64,000 nucleotides of DNA from Azohydromonas caseinilytica (GCF_012927045.1 NZ_JABBFW010000007.1:62001-126000); one strand, 5' to 3'. Shown: positions 45,859 through 56,820, numbered from the stretch's first letter. Notes: generated from the letters alone by a model not told the origin. Numbers and translations: made by a program.

Positions 45859-46430
45859 CGCGTGGTCTCCGCCGGGCGGCGGCCGAAGAGCAGGCCGCGG
45901 CGGGAGAGCTGCGGGGAGGTGTTCGTTCGTACCGCGCTGGTCGAAGGGCTCACTGCTTGGTCGGGCTGCGGGGCTTCGACAGGCTCAGCCCGAACGGAAT
46001 CCTTCACCGCCATCGCAGAGCCGTGCCGGGACGACTGGATAGGTTGCCGCAAGTGCGCCAGCGCGGCCTGCGCCACGGCGCGCGCGGCGGCCTGGTCCGC
46101 GAACTCGAACACGGGCGAGAACAGCGAGCAGGCCTCGAAGCGGCAGCCGGCCTCCTCGGCGGCGATGAAGGACAGCGCCTCGCCGCCCAGGCGCCGCAGC
46201 CGCGAGGTGCCCGGGGTCGATGCGGGTGCGTGCGCATCGGGCAGCCACAGCAGGTTCATGAACCAGGGCGTGATGAGGATGCCCAGCAGGCCGGGCCCGC
46301 CTTCGTCGTCGGCGTGGCGCTGGAAATCCACGGCCTCGGCGCGCAGGGCCACATTGAGGATCGGCACGCCCGCCATGCGGGTGCGCGCGATTTGCTCGAA
46401 GGCATGTACAAGCCCTTGGATGCGCTGCAT
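45855..46430 (-). CDS. hoxT: HybE-family hydrogenase chaperone HoxT/HupJ with repeat-derived tail
   Basis: 191 residues from the ATG at 46430. The core (about 1-140) is the HybE/HupJ fold: FEQIARTRMAGVPILNVALRAEA, GILITPWFMNLLWLP and FEACSLFSPVFEFADQAAAR. It prevents premature export or damage of the small subunit under oxygen. Residues of about 144-170 are encoded by a palindromic repeat (45921-45999), giving [10 protein letters not shown] and SPSTSAVRTN. The very C-terminus SRRGLLFGRR resembles the natural end of HoxT proteins, so the repeat seems inserted before the end rather than truncating it. Confidence 0.88.
   Translation of the reverse strand: MQRIQGLVHAFEQIARTRMAGVPILNVALRAEAVDFQRHADDEGGPGLLGILITPWFMNLLWLPDAHAPASTPGTSRLRRLGGEALSFIAAEEAGCRFEACSLFSPVFEFADQAAARAVAQAALAHLRQPIQSSRHGSAMAVKDSVRAEPVEAPQPDQAVSPSTSAVRTNTSPQLSRRGLLFGRRPAETTR
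45921..45999. repeat. Palindromic repeat element inside the 3' part of hoxT
   Basis: The right half reads GGGCTTCGACAGGCTCAGCC then CGAACGGAA; the left half is a degenerate GTTCGTTCGTACCGCGCTGG then TCGAAGGGCT. It is related to the elements in hypC and between hoxK and hoxG. The reading frame of hoxT passes through it without a stop. Confidence 0.7.
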
Positions 46431-46444
46431 GGTCAACCGAAAAA

Positions 46445-46663
46445 TCAGGTGACGACCATGAACTGCTCCGCATCCCCGTCGCACTGCGGGCAGCGCCAGT
46501 GCGGCGGCAGCGCGGCGAAGGGCGTACCGGGCGGGATCTGCCAGGTGTCGTCGCCCTGCGCGGGGTCGTACACCCACCAGCAGATCTTGCATTCGAGCCG
46601 GGTGTCGGCCGCCAGGCGGCTGCGGTCGCCCAGGTAGCTGCCTTCGAAGCGCGCCCCGCTCAT
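46445..46663 (-). CDS. hoxR: Hydrogenase-associated rubredoxin HoxR/HupI
   Basis: 72 residues. Two Fe-binding CxxC knuckles, CKICWWVYDP and CPQCDG, separated by the normal rubredoxin spacing, with a longer N-terminal lead than ordinary rubredoxins. In oxygen-tolerant membrane-bound hydrogenases HoxR helps build the special proximal cluster of HoxK. Consistent with the six-cysteine HoxK encoded here. Start overlaps the hoxQ stop (ATGA). Confidence 0.93.
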   Translation of the reverse strand: MSGARFEGSYLGDRSRLAADTRLECKICWWVYDPAQGDDTWQIPPGTPFAALPPHWRCPQCDGDAEQFMVVT

Positions 46664-47553
46664 GACAGTGCCTCGGCTTCAGCCGGCGCGCCCTCGACCC
46701 AGCGCAGCACGTCCTGCAGCCGCTCGTGCGAGTCCTGCAGGTCCTCGGCCGCGGCGCAGGCGGCCTGCGGCATGTCGGTGATCTCGACGGTGTTGAGGAT
46801 CACCGCGTCCTGCGAGTTGTAGTAGACGACGCGCCAGCCGTGGCGCAGCCCGGTGTTGGTGATGCGGCAGTTGCCGTAGCCGCGCGAGAGCACCAGCACG
46901 CGCCCGGTGCCCAGGCGGTGGTCGATGAGCGCGATGTCCAGCGGCGACACCGGCAGCAGCGTGAGGTTGAGCACGTGCGGCGCGCTCCCGGGCCGCCAGC
47001 GCCAGGCCGCGTCCTCGATCTCGGCAATGAGCTGCGGCGCGTTCATCACCTCCGGCGGCAGCGGCTCCGGCAGCGCCGGCACGATGAAGTGCGCCGTGTC
47101 GGCCGCGGCCATGTCGCGCAGCACCTGCGGCACGGCGCCCACTTCCAGGTGGTCGCGCACGACGGCACCGTCGCCCAGTACCGTGACTCGCCAGACGCCG
47201 GCGAACACCGACTCCTGCACCTGCACCTCGCGCCCGCCCTCCTCGGCCGGCAGCACCCGGGCGCTGACCTCGCCCTCGCCCAGCACCTGGTTGACCAGCG
47301 CCAGGTCCGCGGCGCCCAGCCCGGAGAGCGTGACGCAACGCGTGCCGCCCTCACGGCAGACCAGCTCCAGCGCCTGCAGCGCGCGGCGCAGCACCTGGTG
47401 CGCCGCGGCATGCCCGGCCAGCTCCTCGGGTTCGGGCAGCGCCGGCGTGCGGAAGGTGTCCATGCCCTGGGGCATGGTCATGTACTCCAGCGTCTCGTCC
47501 TCGGCCTGGCTGCCGGGACCGAAAGGCACGACGGGAATGGGAAAAGCTTTCAT
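46660..47553 (-). CDS. hoxQ: Hydrogenase small-subunit chaperone HoxQ/HupH
   Basis: 297 residues from the ATG at 47553, which has a strong GAAGGAGGT site; a TTG two codons earlier is less likely. HupH/HyaF-type protein: FPIPVVPFGPGSQAED, LNLTLLPVSPLDIALIDHRLGTG and GYGNCRITNTGLRHGWRVVYYNSQDAVILNTVEITDMP are family-conserved. It binds the small subunit during Fe-S cluster assembly, with HoxO, before Tat export. Followed directly by the rubredoxin gene. Confidence 0.92.
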   Translation of the reverse strand: MKAFPIPVVPFGPGSQAEDETLEYMTMPQGMDTFRTPALPEPEELAGHAAAHQVLRRALQALELVCREGGTRCVTLSGLGAADLALVNQVLGEGEVSARVLPAEEGGREVQVQESVFAGVWRVTVLGDGAVVRDHLEVGAVPQVLRDMAAADTAHFIVPALPEPLPPEVMNAPQLIAEIEDAAWRWRPGSAPHVLNLTLLPVSPLDIALIDHRLGTGRVLVLSRGYGNCRITNTGLRHGWRVVYYNSQDAVILNTVEITDMPQAACAAAEDLQDSHERLQDVLRWVEGAPAEAEALS

Positions 47554-47565
47554 CGGCAACCTCCT

Positions 47566-48057
47566 TCAGCCGCAGGACGGGCCGCCGGCGCTGCCGACCA
47601 CCGGGATGCCGACGCCCGGGATGCGCGAGGGCGGCAGCGCCAGCGCTTCCCGCACGCGGGCCACGAACTCGGGCCAGTCGTGCATGCCGGGCAGCGTGGT
47701 GACGTACCGGCCGTCGCGCGTGAACACCAGCGAGGGCCAGCGCTGCGAGCCCAAGCGCCGCGCCACGGCGTCCTCGGCCGAGCGGCGCACCAGGCCCATG
47801 GCGAAGCGCCCGGGCATGGCGCGCAGGATCTCCGGCAGCACCACGGCCACGTCCAGCCCTTCCGGGAAGCGCACCGGGTCGCCGGCCAGCAGCAGCACGC
47901 GGTCGCCGGCGCCGGCAATCCAGTCATCCAGCGTGGCCTCGTCCACCCAGGCGGCGCCATGGCGCTCGACCATGTTCACCAGCACGGCGGGCGTGTCGGC
48001 GGCAGGCGCTTTCATCAGGGAAGCAGGTTCAGCCATCGGAGATACGGCTTGGTTCAT
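47566..48057 (-). CDS. hoxO: Thioredoxin-like hydrogenase chaperone HoxO/HupG
   Basis: 163 residues. HupG/HyaE-type thioredoxin fold without the CxxC active site: ERHGAAWVDEATLDDWI, FPEGLDVAVVLPEIL, RFAMGLVRRSAEDAVARRLGSQRWPSLVF and PGMHDWPEFVARV. It escorts the twin-arginine small subunit HoxK together with HoxQ. The true start could be one of several Met/Val codons within the first 30 residues. Confidence 0.88.
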   Translation of the reverse strand: MNQAVSPMAEPASLMKAPAADTPAVLVNMVERHGAAWVDEATLDDWIAGAGDRVLLLAGDPVRFPEGLDVAVVLPEILRAMPGRFAMGLVRRSAEDAVARRLGSQRWPSLVFTRDGRYVTTLPGMHDWPEFVARVREALALPPSRIPGVGIPVVGSAGGPSCG

Positions 48058-48072
48058 GGCTGTGCGAAAGAG

Positions 48073-48393
48073 TCAGTCGTTGGGAGAAGGGAGGCCGGCC
48101 AGCGCCGCCACTTCCCGGGCGCTCATCGCCGAGGGCAGCGCGAAGCCCGGGTCGTCGGCAAGGAGCGGTTGCCCGCCCAGCGCGCCGGCAAGCAGGTCCA
48201 GCGCGGCATTGACCTCGGCGGCGCGCTGCGCATCGATGCGCTCGCGCGCGGCGTCCAGGAACACGAGCAGCCACTCGCCGGCGGCCACTTCGCCCACCAG
48301 GGCCGTGTCCACCTCACGCTGCTCGCCGCGGCCCCGCACCAGGGCGCGCCGCGCCGAGGCCGACACGACCTGCATGGGAATGCCGATGCACAT
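48073..48393 (-). CDS. hoxL: HypC-like chaperone HoxL/HupF
   Basis: 106 residues. Starts with the functional Met-Cys (MCIGIPMQVV), followed by VGEVAAGEWLLVFLDAARERID, the HypC/HupF fold. It is dedicated to the membrane-bound large subunit HoxG and helps transfer or protect the iron-diatomic site under oxygen. It lies four bases from hoxM. Confidence 0.92.
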   Translation of the reverse strand: MCIGIPMQVVSASARRALVRGRGEQREVDTALVGEVAAGEWLLVFLDAARERIDAQRAAEVNAALDLLAGALGGQPLLADDPGFALPSAMSAREVAALAGLPSPND

Positions 48394-48397
48394 GGCC

Positions 48398-49066
48398 TCA
48401 CTCCTCGGCCGGCGCGGCCAAAGGCAGGAAGCGCGCGTCGCCGATGCGGCAGGCGGCCTCGGCGCTGGGGCGCTCGCCCTCGTAGCGCTCCAGCGCCAGC
48501 GAGGGCAGCGTCACACTTTCCCCTGCCTCGACGCGCGCCCGGGGCTGGCCGCCCCACTCGCGCAGCGCCTGCACGCCCAGCGCCAGCGCGTCTTCCAGCG
48601 CGGCACGCACGCTGGGGCGCAGGCTGCCGCCGTAGTCCTCCAGCTCCTCGGGCTGGCAGCCGATGAGCAGCACGCGCTCGGGATAGTGGCCGGTGAGTTG
48701 CGCCAGCGACAGCACCTCCTGGAAGCCGGTCTGGTGCAGGCTCATCTTCTTGGCGCCGAGGAAGCGCGGCACCTCATCGTCCTCGACCACCTTGAGCGTG
48801 CCCGGCGGCAGGCCGTAGTCGATGGCGTCGAAGATCAGCAGCTGCCTGGCGGCCTGCACGTAGTGCAGCAGGTACAGGCCCTGGGTGCCGCCATCGACAA
48901 GCTGCACGTGCTCGGCGAAGCCGTAGCGCTGCCCCAGCGCCTCGACGCAGCGAATACCAAAACCCTCGTCGGCCCACAGCAGGTTGCCGATGCCCAGCAC
49001 CACGATGGGCGCGTAGCCCTCGGCGCAAGGGTCGGCGGCGACGGACGGTACTGCTCGGGTGTCCAT
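48398..49066 (-). CDS. hoxM: Hydrogenase maturation endopeptidase HoxM/HupD
   Basis: 222 residues. HyaD/HybD-type nickel-sensing protease: VLGIGNLLWADEGFGIRCVE with the metal-binding Glu, LVDGGTQGLYLLHYV, LIFDAIDYG with an Asp ligand, and MSLHQTGFQEVLSLA with the conserved His. It cuts the 15-residue C-terminal extension of HoxG after the active-site His. The C-terminal 45 residues exceed the family core. Confidence 0.94.
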   Translation of the reverse strand: MDTRAVPSVAADPCAEGYAPIVVLGIGNLLWADEGFGIRCVEALGQRYGFAEHVQLVDGGTQGLYLLHYVQAARQLLIFDAIDYGLPPGTLKVVEDDEVPRFLGAKKMSLHQTGFQEVLSLAQLTGHYPERVLLIGCQPEELEDYGGSLRPSVRAALEDALALGVQALREWGGQPRARVEAGESVTLPSLALERYEGERPSAEAACRIGDARFLPLAAPAEE

Positions 49067-49072
49067 CGCCGC

Positions 49073-49801
49073 TCAATCCTTGAAGGTGCGGTAGCCGGAG
49101 ATCATGGTGCTGACCACGCTCTGGCGGCCCATGATGTCCTCGCGGATGGCGGCGTAGACATGCAGGATCACGAAGATCAGCATGATCCACAGCCCCAGGT
49201 GGTGCCAGGTGTGCACGTCCTGCGACTGGCCCATGAGCGGGATGAGCCAGCCGAAGGCGCGGTCGGCCCACGAGCCCATGCCCAGCCCCTCGCCGTAGAG
49301 CGCGAAGCCGCTGACGGCCATGAACACCGACAGCAGCAGGAACACGAAGAACATCGCGAAGCGCGCCAGCGGGTTGTGGCCCACGTAACGGTTGGGCTGC
49401 GGAATGAGGAAGGCGTACCACTTGAGCATCGACAAGATGTCGGCCCAGTAGGCCTTGCTGAAGACAGGCACCGTGAACAGCTCGCGCGCATGGTGGTTGC
49501 CCACGAAGGCCCAGTACAGGCGGCCCAGCAGCCCGATGGCGAACACGTAGCCCGCGGCGAAGTGCGCGAAGCGGATATAGCCCATCAGGAAGTGGTCGCT
49601 GGCCTCGCCGGGCAGCGTGGGCAGCGGCGAGCCGATGAGGTAGCCCGTGACGCCCAGCACCGTGATGGCCAGCGCGTTGATCCAGTGCCACACCCGCACC
49701 GGCGCCTCGTAGACGTACACCGAGCGGATGGGATGTGCGCGCACCAGCTCGCGCGCATCCGCGCCGGGCAGGTGGTTGAGCTCCTTGGGGACGGCGGACA
49801 T
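49073..49801 (-). CDS. hoxZ: Membrane-bound hydrogenase b-type cytochrome HoxZ/HupC
   Basis: 242 residues from the ATG at 49801 (AGGAGA upstream). Four membrane helices with haem-ligand histidines: VRVWHWINALAITVLGVTGY, RFAHFAAGYVFAIGLLGRLY, a third helix FAMFFVFLLLSVFMAVSGF, and WHHLGLWIMLIFVILHVYAAI. It anchors HoxKG to the periplasmic face of the membrane and passes electrons to quinone. Typical length for the family. Confidence 0.95.
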   Translation of the reverse strand: MSAVPKELNHLPGADARELVRAHPIRSVYVYEAPVRVWHWINALAITVLGVTGYLIGSPLPTLPGEASDHFLMGYIRFAHFAAGYVFAIGLLGRLYWAFVGNHHARELFTVPVFSKAYWADILSMLKWYAFLIPQPNRYVGHNPLARFAMFFVFLLLSVFMAVSGFALYGEGLGMGSWADRAFGWLIPLMGQSQDVHTWHHLGLWIMLIFVILHVYAAIREDIMGRQSVVSTMISGYRTFKD

Positions 49802-49824
49802 GGCGCTCTCCTGGGGCGTGCGGG

Positions 49825-50421
49825 TCAAAGGCGGGCGGCCAGCATCGCCAGGCCGCCGGCGCCCAGCGCCGCGCCGGTGACGGTCCAGGCCAGGGCGGGC
49901 AGCCGTTGCGCGCGCACCGCCAGCGCCAGGCCGGCGCCGTGCAGCGCGGCCGTGGCGGCAACGAAGCCGGCGGCAAAGGCCGCGAAGCCGCCGGCCGGGG
50001 CCTCGGCGCCATGCGCCAGGCCATGGGCCAGCGCGGCCAGCGCCACCAGCGCCAGGCCCGCGTTCGGGCTCATGCGCCGGCCCAGCGCCACCAGCACGCC
50101 GCACAGCATGACGCTGGCGGCGATGGCGACTTCCACGCCCGGCAGCGCCACGCCGCCCAGGGCAGCCAGCGCCGCGGCCAGCATCGCGGCCACGAACACG
50201 GCCGGGGCCTGCCAGCGCCGCGCCGCGGGCAGCGCGCGCGCCGACCACAGGCCCACGGCCACCATGGCCAGCAGGTGGTCCAGGCCCAGGAAGGGATGCG
50301 CCAGGCCGTCGGCCAGGCTCGTGGCATGGCCGGGGTGCGCGGCGGCGGTGCCGGCCACAGTAGCCAAGGTCAGCGCAGCGGCAGCGCGCGACAGGACGCG
50401 GGACGTCTTCAGGTTTTTCAT
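49825..50421 (-). CDS. hupE: HupE/UreJ-family nickel permease or accessory protein
   Basis: 198 residues: a Sec signal (..AAAALTLATVAGTAAAHPGHA), the family motif HPFLGLDHLLAMVAVGLWSAR with His and Asp residues that probably bind nickel, a second His-rich helix (LAALAHGLAHGAEAP) and six helices in all. Members transport Ni2+ into the cell. Its place between hoxG and hoxZ differs from the Cupriavidus locus, which lacks this gene at that site and has the permease HoxN elsewhere. Confidence 0.9.
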   Translation of the reverse strand: MKNLKTSRVLSRAAAALTLATVAGTAAAHPGHATSLADGLAHPFLGLDHLLAMVAVGLWSARALPAARRWQAPAVFVAAMLAAALAALGGVALPGVEVAIAASVMLCGVLVALGRRMSPNAGLALVALAALAHGLAHGAEAPAGGFAAFAAGFVAATAALHGAGLALAVRAQRLPALAWTVTGAALGAGGLAMLAARL

Positions 50422-50446
50422 GCGGGTCTCCTTGGGTCGCGCGGCT

Positions 50447-52303
50447 TCAGCGCACCTTCACCGTGGTCAGCTCGCGGCCGTCCTCGCTCATCACGTGCGT
50501 GGAGCAGGCCAGGCAGGGGTCGAAGGAATGCAGCGTGCGCAGCAGCTCCACCGGCTGCTCGGGATCGACCATGGGCGTGCCGATGAGCGCGGCCTCGAAG
50601 GCGCCGATCTGGCCCTTGGCGTCGCGCGGGCTGCCGTTCCAGGTGGTGGGCACCACGCACTGGTAATTCTCGATCCTGCCGTCCTTGATGCGGACCCAGT
50701 GGCCGAGCTGGCCGCGCGGCGCGGCCACCTGGCCCACGCCCTTGGCCTCCTTGGGCCAGGTGGCCGGGTCCCACTTCTCGACGTTGGCGGTGGCGGTGTC
50801 GCCGGCCTTGATGTTGGCGACGAGCTCCTTGTAGTCCTCCACCATCATCTCGGCGCAGTATTGGCTCTCCAGGCAGCGCGCCAGCGTGCGGCCGATGGTC
50901 GAGGGCAGCATCTGCTTGAGCGTGAGCTCGGTGGTGGGCAGGCCCAGCGCCTTGGGGAACCCGCTGTTGATCATCGCGGCCGCGTACTCCAGCTGCTCCT
51001 TGGGGCGCTGGGCGTACTTGTTGCCCTTCTTGGCGTGCGCGTAGGCCAGGATGTAGCGCGGCAGCGGGCCCACCTCCATGGCATGGCCGCGCCAGCGCGG
51101 GGCCTTGATCCACGAGTACTTGGCGCTCTCGTCGATCTGCTCGATGTTCGTGCGGCTGCCCTTGGTCTTGGCGCCGAGCTCGAAGTTGGGCTCGGTGACG
51201 CCGTCCCAGGGGTGCAGGCCCTTGCTCTCGTCGGCGTACTTGTACCAGCTGTGGGTGACGAACTCCTGGATCTGCTCGGGATCGCGCGCGTCCACCTCGT
51301 GGATCTCGTCCCAGTTGCCGTTGAGGATCGCCCCGCCGGGCAGTTGATCCGTCGACTTGTCGTAGTTGAGCTTCGGGTACTCGCCGTAGTCGCTGACGTT
51401 GAGCGCGGCCAGGCCGCCGCCGTGCAGCCACCCGGCCTGCTTGTACAGCGTGCCGATGGCCAGCACGTCGGGCAGGTAGACGTTCTTGTTGAACTCCACC
51501 ATCTCGTCGATGCGCGCCTTGACGAAGTTCAGCCGCTCCATCGTGATGGGCGCGCCCACGGCGCCGTTGCCGTCGAGGTTGATGGCGCAGGGCACGCCGC
51601 CCACGAGGTAGTTCGGGTGCGGGTTCTTGCCGCCGAAGATGGTGTGGACCTTGACCCACTCCTTCTGCAGGTCCAGCGCCTCCAGGTAGTGCGTCACCGC
51701 CATCAGGTTGGCCTCGGGCGGCAGCACGTAGGCCTTGTTGCCCCAGTAACCGTTCATGAAGGGGCCGAGCTGGCCGCTCTCCACGAACTTCTTCAGCCGG
51801 TTCTGGATGTCGCGGAAGTAGCCCGGCGAGGACAGCGGGTGCGAGGGCGACACCAGCTGCTGCAGCTCGCTGGTCTTCTTGGGGTCGGCCTTGAGCGCCG
51901 ACACCACGTCCACCCAGTCCAGCGCGTGCAGGTGGTAGAAGTGGACGGCGTGGTCCTGCACCTGCAGCGTCTTGGCCATCATCTCGCGGATGAGGTGCGC
52001 GTTCTTGGGGATCTTGATGCCCAGCGCATCCTCCACCGCGCGCACCGAGGCCAGCGCGTGGCAGCCGGTGCACACGCCGCAGATGCGCTCGACGAAGGCC
52101 CAGGCGTCACGCGGGTCGCGGCCCTTGAGGATGACCTCCAGGCCGCGCCACATGGTGCCGGTGGAGACGGCGTTGCGGATGACGTTGTTGCTGTCCACGT
52201 TGACCTCGCATCGCATGTGGCCCTCGATGCGGGTGACGGGATCGACGACGATGCGGCGGCCGCTGTCGTCGAGGTTGAAGCCTTGGGTGGCGTAGGCGGT
52301 CAT
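50447..52303 (-). CDS. hoxG: Membrane-bound [NiFe] hydrogenase large subunit HoxG/HupL
   Basis: 618 residues, exactly the Cupriavidus HoxG length. L1 motif [10 protein letters not shown] with Ni ligands Cys75 and Cys78; L2 motif DPCLAC with Cys597 and Cys600; then STH ending at His603 and a 15-residue extension ([15 protein letters not shown]) that HoxM must remove. It holds the NiFe(CN)2CO site that splits H2. It has no export signal and is co-exported with HoxK. Lies 111 bases after hoxK, a gap filled by a palindromic repeat. Confidence 0.97.
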   Translation of the reverse strand: MTAYATQGFNLDDSGRRIVVDPVTRIEGHMRCEVNVDSNNVIRNAVSTGTMWRGLEVILKGRDPRDAWAFVERICGVCTGCHALASVRAVEDALGIKIPKNAHLIREMMAKTLQVQDHAVHFYHLHALDWVDVVSALKADPKKTSELQQLVSPSHPLSSPGYFRDIQNRLKKFVESGQLGPFMNGYWGNKAYVLPPEANLMAVTHYLEALDLQKEWVKVHTIFGGKNPHPNYLVGGVPCAINLDGNGAVGAPITMERLNFVKARIDEMVEFNKNVYLPDVLAIGTLYKQAGWLHGGGLAALNVSDYGEYPKLNYDKSTDQLPGGAILNGNWDEIHEVDARDPEQIQEFVTHSWYKYADESKGLHPWDGVTEPNFELGAKTKGSRTNIEQIDESAKYSWIKAPRWRGHAMEVGPLPRYILAYAHAKKGNKYAQRPKEQLEYAAAMINSGFPKALGLPTTELTLKQMLPSTIGRTLARCLESQYCAEMMVEDYKELVANIKAGDTATANVEKWDPATWPKEAKGVGQVAAPRGQLGHWVRIKDGRIENYQCVVPTTWNGSPRDAKGQIGAFEAALIGTPMVDPEQPVELLRTLHSFDPCLACSTHVMSEDGRELTTVKVR

Positions 52304-52329
52304 GGCTTGCTTTCGTTGAGTTCCAAATC

Positions 52330-52404
52330 CCGTTCGGGCTGAGCCTGTCGAAGCCCTGTGGCCCAGATGGCAGGCAGGCCCTTCGACAAGCTCAGGGCGA
52401 ACGG
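52330..52404. repeat. Palindromic repeat element between hoxK and hoxG
   Basis: CCGTTCGGGCTGAGCCTGTC starts it and the inverse of CCGTTCGCCCTGAGCTTGTC ends it, giving near-perfect 24-base inverted arms. The element fills most of the 111-base hoxK-hoxG gap and ends 11 bases from the hoxK stop. In the transcript it could form a strong stem affecting mRNA decay or the HoxK:HoxG ratio. Confidence 0.8.
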
Positions 52405-52414
52405 AAATTCAGCG

Positions 52415-53497
52415 TCAGGGCTGCGCGTTGGCCGCGGCGTCGTGCTTGTGCGTGGCGCGCTTGATGGCCGACACCGCCGCGTGCGCGGCCACGGCCGCGC
52501 CCACCGTGCCGGCGGCAGCGATGCCGACCTGGTCGGCATTGGCCTCGATGCCGAACTGATGGATGCCGCTCAGACGCTCGTAGAACGAGCCCTTGTCCCA
52601 GAAGCCGTCCTCGGAGCAGCCGATGCAGCCGTGGCCGGCCTTGATCGGGAAGCTCGTGCCGCCGTTCCACTGCACCGTGGAACAGGCGTTGTAGGTGGTG
52701 GGGCCCTTGCAGCCGACCTTGTAGAGGCAGTAGCCCTTGCGCGCGGACTCGTCGTCCCAGGCCTCCACGAACTGGCCGGCGTCGAAGTGCGGCCGGCGGT
52801 AGCACTTGTCGTGGATGCGCTGGCTGTAGAACATCTTGGGCCGGCCCTGGCGGTCCAGCTCGGGGATGCGGTCGAAGGTCAGCATGTAGGTGATGACGCC
52901 GGTCATCACTTCGGCGATGGGCGGGCAGCCGGGCACCTTGATGATGGGCTTGTCGGTGATGACCTTGTGCACCGGCACCGCCTGCGTCGGATTGGGCTTG
53001 GCGGCCTGCACGCAGCCCCAGGAGGCGCAGGAGCCCCAGGAGATCACGGCCTTGGCGTCCTTGGCCACGTGCCTGAGCTGCTCCACGAAGGGCCGGCCGC
53101 CGATGATGCAGCTCATGCCGTCCTGGTTCAGCGGCGGGTTGCCCTCCACGGCCAGGATGTAGTTGCCCTTGTACTTGCTCATGACCTCTTCGAGGATGGC
53201 CTCGGCCTGGTGGCCCGCCGACGCCATGAGCGTGTCGTCGTAGTCCAACGAGATCATGGACAGCACCACGTCCTTGGCCAGCGGGTGCGCGCTGCGGATG
53301 AAGGACTCGGAGCAGCAGGTGCACTCCAGCCCGTGCAGCCACAGCACCGGCGTGCGCGGCTTGGTCTCCATCGCGTGCGCGATCTGCGGCACGAAGGCCG
53401 GGCCCAGCCCCAGCGAGGTGGCGGTCAACGAGCAGTACTTGAGAAAGCTGCGCCGCGAGATGCCCTGCCGCCGCATCACCTCGTAGAAGGTCTCCAT
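52415..53497 (-). CDS. hoxK: Membrane-bound [NiFe] hydrogenase small subunit HoxK/HupS, oxygen-tolerant type
   Basis: 360 residues from the ATG at 53497. Twin-arginine signal SRRSFLK, cleaved after residue 42 (AHA before METKP). In mature numbering the proximal cluster ligands are Cys17, Cys19, Cys20 (ECTCCSES) and Cys115, Cys120 (GSCASWGC), plus Cys in the GCPP region. The two extra cysteines (19 and 120) create the [4Fe-3S] cluster of oxygen-tolerant enzymes. Later cluster motifs are [16 protein letters not shown] and GCIGCSE. A C-terminal hydrophobic helix (about 325-345) anchors it next to HoxZ. First gene of the locus. Confidence 0.97.
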   Translation of the reverse strand: METFYEVMRRQGISRRSFLKYCSLTATSLGLGPAFVPQIAHAMETKPRTPVLWLHGLECTCCSESFIRSAHPLAKDVVLSMISLDYDDTLMASAGHQAEAILEEVMSKYKGNYILAVEGNPPLNQDGMSCIIGGRPFVEQLRHVAKDAKAVISWGSCASWGCVQAAKPNPTQAVPVHKVITDKPIIKVPGCPPIAEVMTGVITYMLTFDRIPELDRQGRPKMFYSQRIHDKCYRRPHFDAGQFVEAWDDESARKGYCLYKVGCKGPTTYNACSTVQWNGGTSFPIKAGHGCIGCSEDGFWDKGSFYERLSGIHQFGIEANADQVGIAAAGTVGAAVAAHAAVSAIKRATHKHDAAANAQP

Positions 53498-53853
53498 CCG
53501 TCTTCTCCGGTCTGTGGAACTGCCGCCCTTCCCCTGGCCGGGCGTTGCGCGAGGAATCACAAGTTCCATGCCGGCGGCACGGGCTCTGCGGGAGATCCCT
53601 GAGGGCACGTGCTAAAGCCTTGCGGCGCATCAAGTTTCAGGACCGGGTTCGTGAAGGGCTCGTGACCGGGTGCAGCGCCCCGTGGTCATGCGCCTTGCGG
53701 CGGCGCGGCCAAAGTGGAAGCGGTGCTTGCAGCGCCGGCCCGCCGGCCCGCCGGGCTGCGGGCGAATCGAGGCCGATGCCTAGGGTTTCCACCAGGATGC
53801 GGCGCCTGGGGTTGTCAGCCGGTGCAGGGGGTGCCGCTCCTACACTGCGCGGC
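53498..53853. promoter_or_regulatory. Promoter region of the hydrogenase operon and of the TetR gene
   Basis: This 356-base gap must carry the hoxK promoter on the minus strand and the TetR promoter on the plus strand. HoxA works with sigma-54, so a -24/-12 element is expected. The best spaced candidate on the minus strand spans 53696-53711 (TGGCC..GCA with GG and GC ten bases apart), about 200 bases upstream of hoxK. In such GC-rich DNA this could be chance. No other clear element was found. Confidence 0.2.
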
Positions 53854-54525
53854 ATGAACCAGTCAGTACATTCCGCGCCGCGCACCGCGGCCGCCAAGGC
53901 GGAGACCACGCGGACGCACGACCCGGAGCGCACCATGGCCGACATCCTGGCCGTGGCCACGCGCGAGTTCGCCGACAAGGGGCTGGCCGGGGCACGCGTG
54001 GACGCCATCGCCGAGGCCACGCGCACCAGCAAGCGCATGCTCTATTACTACTTCGGCAACAAGGAGGGGCTGTACGTCGCGGTGCTGGAGAACGCCTACA
54101 GCGCCATGCGCGCCATCGAGGCCGAGCTGCACCTGGAGGACCTGGAGCCCGAGGCGGCGCTGCGCAAGCTGGTGTCCCACACCGTGGACTACCAGCGCGA
54201 GCACCCCGATTTCATCCGCCTGGTGATGAACGAGAACATGCACCGCGGCGAGTTCATGGCGCAGAGCAAGGTGATCCAGCAGCTCAACGTGCCCGCCATC
54301 GACGGGGTGCGCCGCATCTACGAGCGCGGTGTACGGGACGGCGTGTTTCGCCCCGGCCTGGACCCGGTGGACATCCACATGTCCATCAGCGCGCTGAGCG
54401 TGTTCAACGTCGCCAACCGCCACACCTTCTCGCTGATCTTCAAGCGCGACCTGGAAACCCCCGAGGCCATCGCCGCGCGGCGCGACAGCATCGTGGAGAT
54501 GATCGTGCGCTTCGTGCGGCAGTGA
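53854..54525 (+). CDS. TetR/AcrR-family transcriptional regulator
   Basis: 223 residues from the ATG at 53854. N-terminal helix-turn-helix ILAVATREFADKGLAGARVDAIAEATRTSKRMLYYYFGNKEGLY, of the RutR/NicS-like kind, then a helical ligand domain with LVMNENMHRGEFMAQS and IYERGVRDGVFRPGLDPVDIHMSISAL, typical of a C-terminal TetR_C_6 type domain. Divergent from hoxK but not known to belong to hydrogenase control. Its target and ligand cannot be predicted. Confidence 0.88.
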   Translation: MNQSVHSAPRTAAAKAETTRTHDPERTMADILAVATREFADKGLAGARVDAIAEATRTSKRMLYYYFGNKEGLYVAVLENAYSAMRAIEAELHLEDLEPEAALRKLVSHTVDYQREHPDFIRLVMNENMHRGEFMAQSKVIQQLNVPAIDGVRRIYERGVRDGVFRPGLDPVDIHMSISALSVFNVANRHTFSLIFKRDLETPEAIAARRDSIVEMIVRFVRQ

Positions 54526-54549
54526 GCCTGTCTGAGGCGGCCCGCCGCT

Positions 54550-56820
<2,271 letters not shown>

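Noticed and set aside
46907-52342. Open frame of 1811 codons on the plus strand opposite the hydrogenase genes
   Set aside because: It is the complement of hoxQ to hoxG, which have strong family motifs; its product is low-complexity His/Arg/Ala/Val text typical of antisense frames in GC-rich DNA.
53696-53711. Sigma-54 promoter for hoxK as a firm call
   Set aside because: Only the GG and GC dinucleotides and a few flanking bases match; such spacing is common by chance here, so it is kept only as a low-confidence remark.
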